In this document: positions 6,932 to 8,422 of the stretch, one piece after another
Position numbering within the stretch: position 1 is the stretch's first letter
How the letters are laid out: every line of letters starts with the position of its first letter
Source: Sedimenticola sp.
GTDB lineage: Bacteria; Pseudomonadota; Gammaproteobacteria; Chromatiales; Chromatiaceae
Direction: 5' to 3'
DNA length: 8,422 bases
Assembly (NCBI GenBank): GCA_026197195.1
Contig: JAPHUG010000067.1
Coordinates: forward strand, 1 to 8,422
Position numbers and translations under genes: made by a program
The notes under the pieces: model-generated
What the model was told of the DNA's origin: nothing
Databases searched by the model: none
The model's input: only the letters and a program-made list of their open reading frames with translations

Positions 6932-7360
6932 CTATTGGGAAGAAGCCAATGACTGGGCCACCACAGGTATGCCTATATCACGAACATGCAATGCCGGGGC
7001 AGTCAGTAACCGTTCAATTTCACGGAGATAATCGGTCCAATTCTGAACCCGTGTAATGGCACCCAGGTACTCACCGCGTCGCATAAAAACCAGCGCAGGC
7101 CAACTATCAAAAGGAAAGCGCCGGTGCAACCGATGCTCCGCTTCACGATCAATCACCGCCACTTGAAATCGGCCTGCAAAACAGGCCGACAACTCAGGCA
7201 GTATGATGGCTACATCGTTACTTTCCGGATACTGTTTTGGATCTTCCGTAAAAAACAGAACCGTATAGTCATTCTCATCAAGAAACTCATCGAGCGTTGA
7301 CTCATTTAATACCGGATAGTTATTTTGCACGATCATCTGTCTGATCAGTTCTGAGCTCAT
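6932..7360 (-). CDS. hupG: Hydrogenase accessory protein HupG/HyaE, thioredoxin-like
   Basis: A 142-residue protein with a thioredoxin fold but no redox site. The strand VLFFTEDPKQYPES stands where thioredoxin has WCxxC and has no cysteine, while W87-P88 in SWPALVF keeps the cis-proline strand, followed by RRGEYLG. The only cysteine is in ELSACFAGRF. This is as expected for HyaE/HupG, which in E. coli binds the Tat signal of the hydrogenase 1 small subunit as a proofreading chaperone; the mechanism is taken from the family. The ATG at 7360 has a perfect AAGGAG 7 bases upstream. It follows hupD after 36 bases and precedes hupH by 29, matching the D-E-F order of the E. coli hya operon. Confidence 0.9.
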   Translation of the reverse strand: MSSELIRQMIVQNNYPVLNESTLDEFLDENDYTVLFFTEDPKQYPESNDVAIILPELSACFAGRFQVAVIDREAEHRLHRRFPFDSWPALVFMRRGEYLGAITRVQNWTDYLREIERLLTAPALHVRDIGIPVVAQSLASSQ

Positions 7361-7367
7361 CGTTATA

Positions 7368-7373
7368 CTCCTT
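7368..7373 (-). promoter_or_regulatory. Strong Shine-Dalgarno of hupG
   Basis: AAGGAG on the minus strand, 7 bases before the ATG at 7360, in the 36-base gap after hupD. It is the best ribosome binding site in the operon here and suggests hupG does not depend on coupling to hupD. Confidence 0.6.
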
Positions 7374-7396
7374 CAATCAATTGTATGCAGGGAGAT

Positions 7397-8146
7397 TCAG
7401 CTACCCGATTGGCTACGGTATTTATTTAAATGCTGATCAAGCCCCACGCTCATGGCGGAACCATCTAATGAAGCCGGACGATGCTCCACCTGGTAGTCCT
7501 CAGATAACAGCACCCGCTCATCACCCAATCGACAGGCCTGTTCCGGCGGTGGGCGCTCATGTTCATATCGTGTCATGTCGCTGATGGCTGAACTCAGATG
7601 ATCCGCTGCCATGGGTTTATCTCGACGACTCATGACAACGCCCTGCTCGGATAAAAAGGTAATCGCCTGCTCAATGGCCGGGCCTATCTTCGCCTTTACC
7701 TCAGGGTTTAAACTGCCACCGAAGTCTTCAATCTCAACAGGCTGTACACCGATCAATAAAATCTTTTCCGGGTAGTCACCCATCATCTCCGCCAAGGCCA
7801 GTACTTCCTGAAATCCAGTCTGATGCAGACTGACCTTCTTCACACCGAGATATTTGGGAACCGTCTCTCCTTCAATCAATTTCAATGTGCCAGGGGAAAG
7901 CCCATAATCAATGGCGTCGAACACAATCAGGATATCGGCCTCGCGTACCTCCTGGACCAGATAGACGCCCTGGGTTCCGCCATCCATTACGCGAACATGG
8001 TCAGGATAGCGATACCATTGCTGAAGGGTCTCAACCGCCCGCACACCAAAACCCTCATCCGCCCAGAGCAGATTGCCGATACCCAAAATCAGCACATTAG
8101 GTTGAGGCCTGCTCACATCACAAACTGAAGGTCTAGTGCTACTCAT
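7397..8146 (-). CDS. hupD: Hydrogenase large-subunit maturation protease (HupD/HyaD, peptidase M52)
   Basis: Endopeptidase that removes the C-terminal tail of the hydrogenase large subunit after nickel insertion. The core is clear: LGIGNLLWADEGFGVRAVE, a VMDGGTQG segment, D-A-I-D-Y-G-L-S-P-G-T and SLHQTGF. E31, D77 and H108 correspond to the nickel-contacting E16, D62 and H93 of E. coli HybD with a constant offset of 15, so the site is intact. At 249 residues it is longer than HyaD (195). The tail from about residue 170 is polar and contains RYEHERPPPE followed by ACRLGDERVLLSEDY, the latter with some likeness to the HyaD tail. The ATG overlaps the hupC stop as ATGA, and AAGGA lies 9 bases upstream inside hupC. 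A 36-base gap follows before hupG; no hupF lies between. Confidence 0.94.
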   Translation of the reverse strand: MSSTRPSVCDVSRPQPNVLILGIGNLLWADEGFGVRAVETLQQWYRYPDHVRVMDGGTQGVYLVQEVREADILIVFDAIDYGLSPGTLKLIEGETVPKYLGVKKVSLHQTGFQEVLALAEMMGDYPEKILLIGVQPVEIEDFGGSLNPEVKAKIGPAIEQAITFLSEQGVVMSRRDKPMAADHLSSAISDMTRYEHERPPPEQACRLGDERVLLSEDYQVEHRPASLDGSAMSVGLDQHLNKYRSQSGS

Positions 8147-8422
8147 GGCCGGTCATCCTTAAAGGTGCGCCAGCCACTGATCATGGTGCTGATAATGCTT
8201 TGTCGGGAGACAATATCTTCCCGAATCGCCACATAGACATGCAGCATGACAAACACCACGATCACCCACATACCCCAGTGGTGCCACAAACGCACATCTT
8301 GACTCTGTCCTACCAATGGAATTAGCCAACCGAATAAACTGTCCTGCCAGCTACCCAGTCCCGTCTGTTCGGCATAGAGGGAAAAGCCCGTCAGTAGCAT
8401 GCAGAACCCACCCACCGTAATA
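8143..8422 (-). CDS. hupC: Hydrogenase cytochrome b subunit HupC/HyaC (C-terminal part, cut by window end)
   Basis: Membrane anchor and di-heme cytochrome b of uptake [NiFe]-hydrogenase, passing electrons from the periplasmic enzyme to quinone. About the last 92 residues are in the window; the frame is open at the right edge, so the beginning lies outside. Visible are the end of a membrane helix (GFCMLLTGFSLYAEQ), a short amphipathic stretch, and the final helix in which the WHHWGMW motif is followed by LHVYVAIRED. The histidine at 8281-8283 and the one at 8239-8241 are 14 residues apart, the spacing of the conserved heme ligand pair in HyaC-type proteins. The C-terminus (STMISGWRTFKDDRP) is cytoplasmic, as in E. 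coli HyaC. The stop overlaps hupD as ATGA. Confidence 0.95.
   Translation of the reverse strand, partial: ITVGGFCMLLTGFSLYAEQTGLGSWQDSLFGWLIPLVGQSQDVRLWHHWGMWVIVVFVMLHVYVAIREDIVSRQSIISTMISGWRTFKDDRP

Noticed and set aside
6932..7360. HupG as an active thioredoxin or disulfide reductase.
   Set aside because: There is no CxxC; the site is replaced by a cysteine-free TEDP stretch, typical of the HyaE family.
7823..8128. Open frame of 101 residues on the plus strand opposite hupD.
   Set aside because: It is antisense to the intact catalytic core of HupD and shows no domain or ribosome site.

Overview
The window reads as ordinary chromosome from a gammaproteobacterium of moderate GC content. ParE, XseB and IspA are close to their Enterobacteria/Pseudomonas-type relatives. 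The right half carries accessory genes of a membrane-bound uptake [NiFe]-hydrogenase (Hup/Hya type), which points to a hydrogen-oxidising lifestyle such as that of sulfur-oxidising, chemolithotrophic gammaproteobacteria. The lineage is inferred from gene content only.

Layout. (1) 47-1348 (+): a polytopic membrane protein of about 12 hydrophobic segments, probably a permease, with a TTG start and a strong Shine-Dalgarno. (2) 1355-3877 (-): parE (topoisomerase IV subunit B), followed 39 bases later by a secreted CNP1-like protein; the permease converges on this pair with only 6 bases between stops. (3) 3878-4072: the divergent control region between parE and xseB, with a good sigma70-type promoter for xseB and GC-rich inverted repeats. 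(4) 4073-5204 (+): xseB and ispA overlapping, a classic gammaproteobacterial pair, but without dxs directly downstream. (5) 5231-8422 (-): a hydrogenase maturation operon that enters from the right edge, read as hupC (cytochrome b, cut by the window), hupD (large-subunit protease), hupG/hyaE (thioredoxin-like), hupH/hyaF, hupI (rubredoxin), hupJ/hybE-like. The structural genes hupS and hupL would lie beyond the right edge.

How the parts work together. The Hup genes form one transcription unit: hupC/hupD and hupH/hupI overlap as ATGA, hupI/hupJ as TGATG, and hupG and hupH each have a strong Shine-Dalgarno 7 bases before ATG. HupC anchors the periplasmic hydrogenase and passes electrons to quinone, HupD processes the large subunit, and HupG, HupH, HupI and HupJ assist assembly of the small subunit and the holoenzyme, HupI being typical of hydrogenases made in the presence of oxygen. 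xseB (exonuclease VII small subunit) and ispA (farnesyl diphosphate synthase) are housekeeping, as is parE (chromosome decatenation).

I found no tRNA, rRNA, CRISPR, IS element or convincing intrinsic terminator, and no intergenic stretch above 300 bases. I do not see a clearly undescribed system. The least explained items are the membrane permease, the long tail of HupD, the gene set of the hydrogenase operon (no hupF between hupD and hupG), and a Tat-like tail on HupJ.
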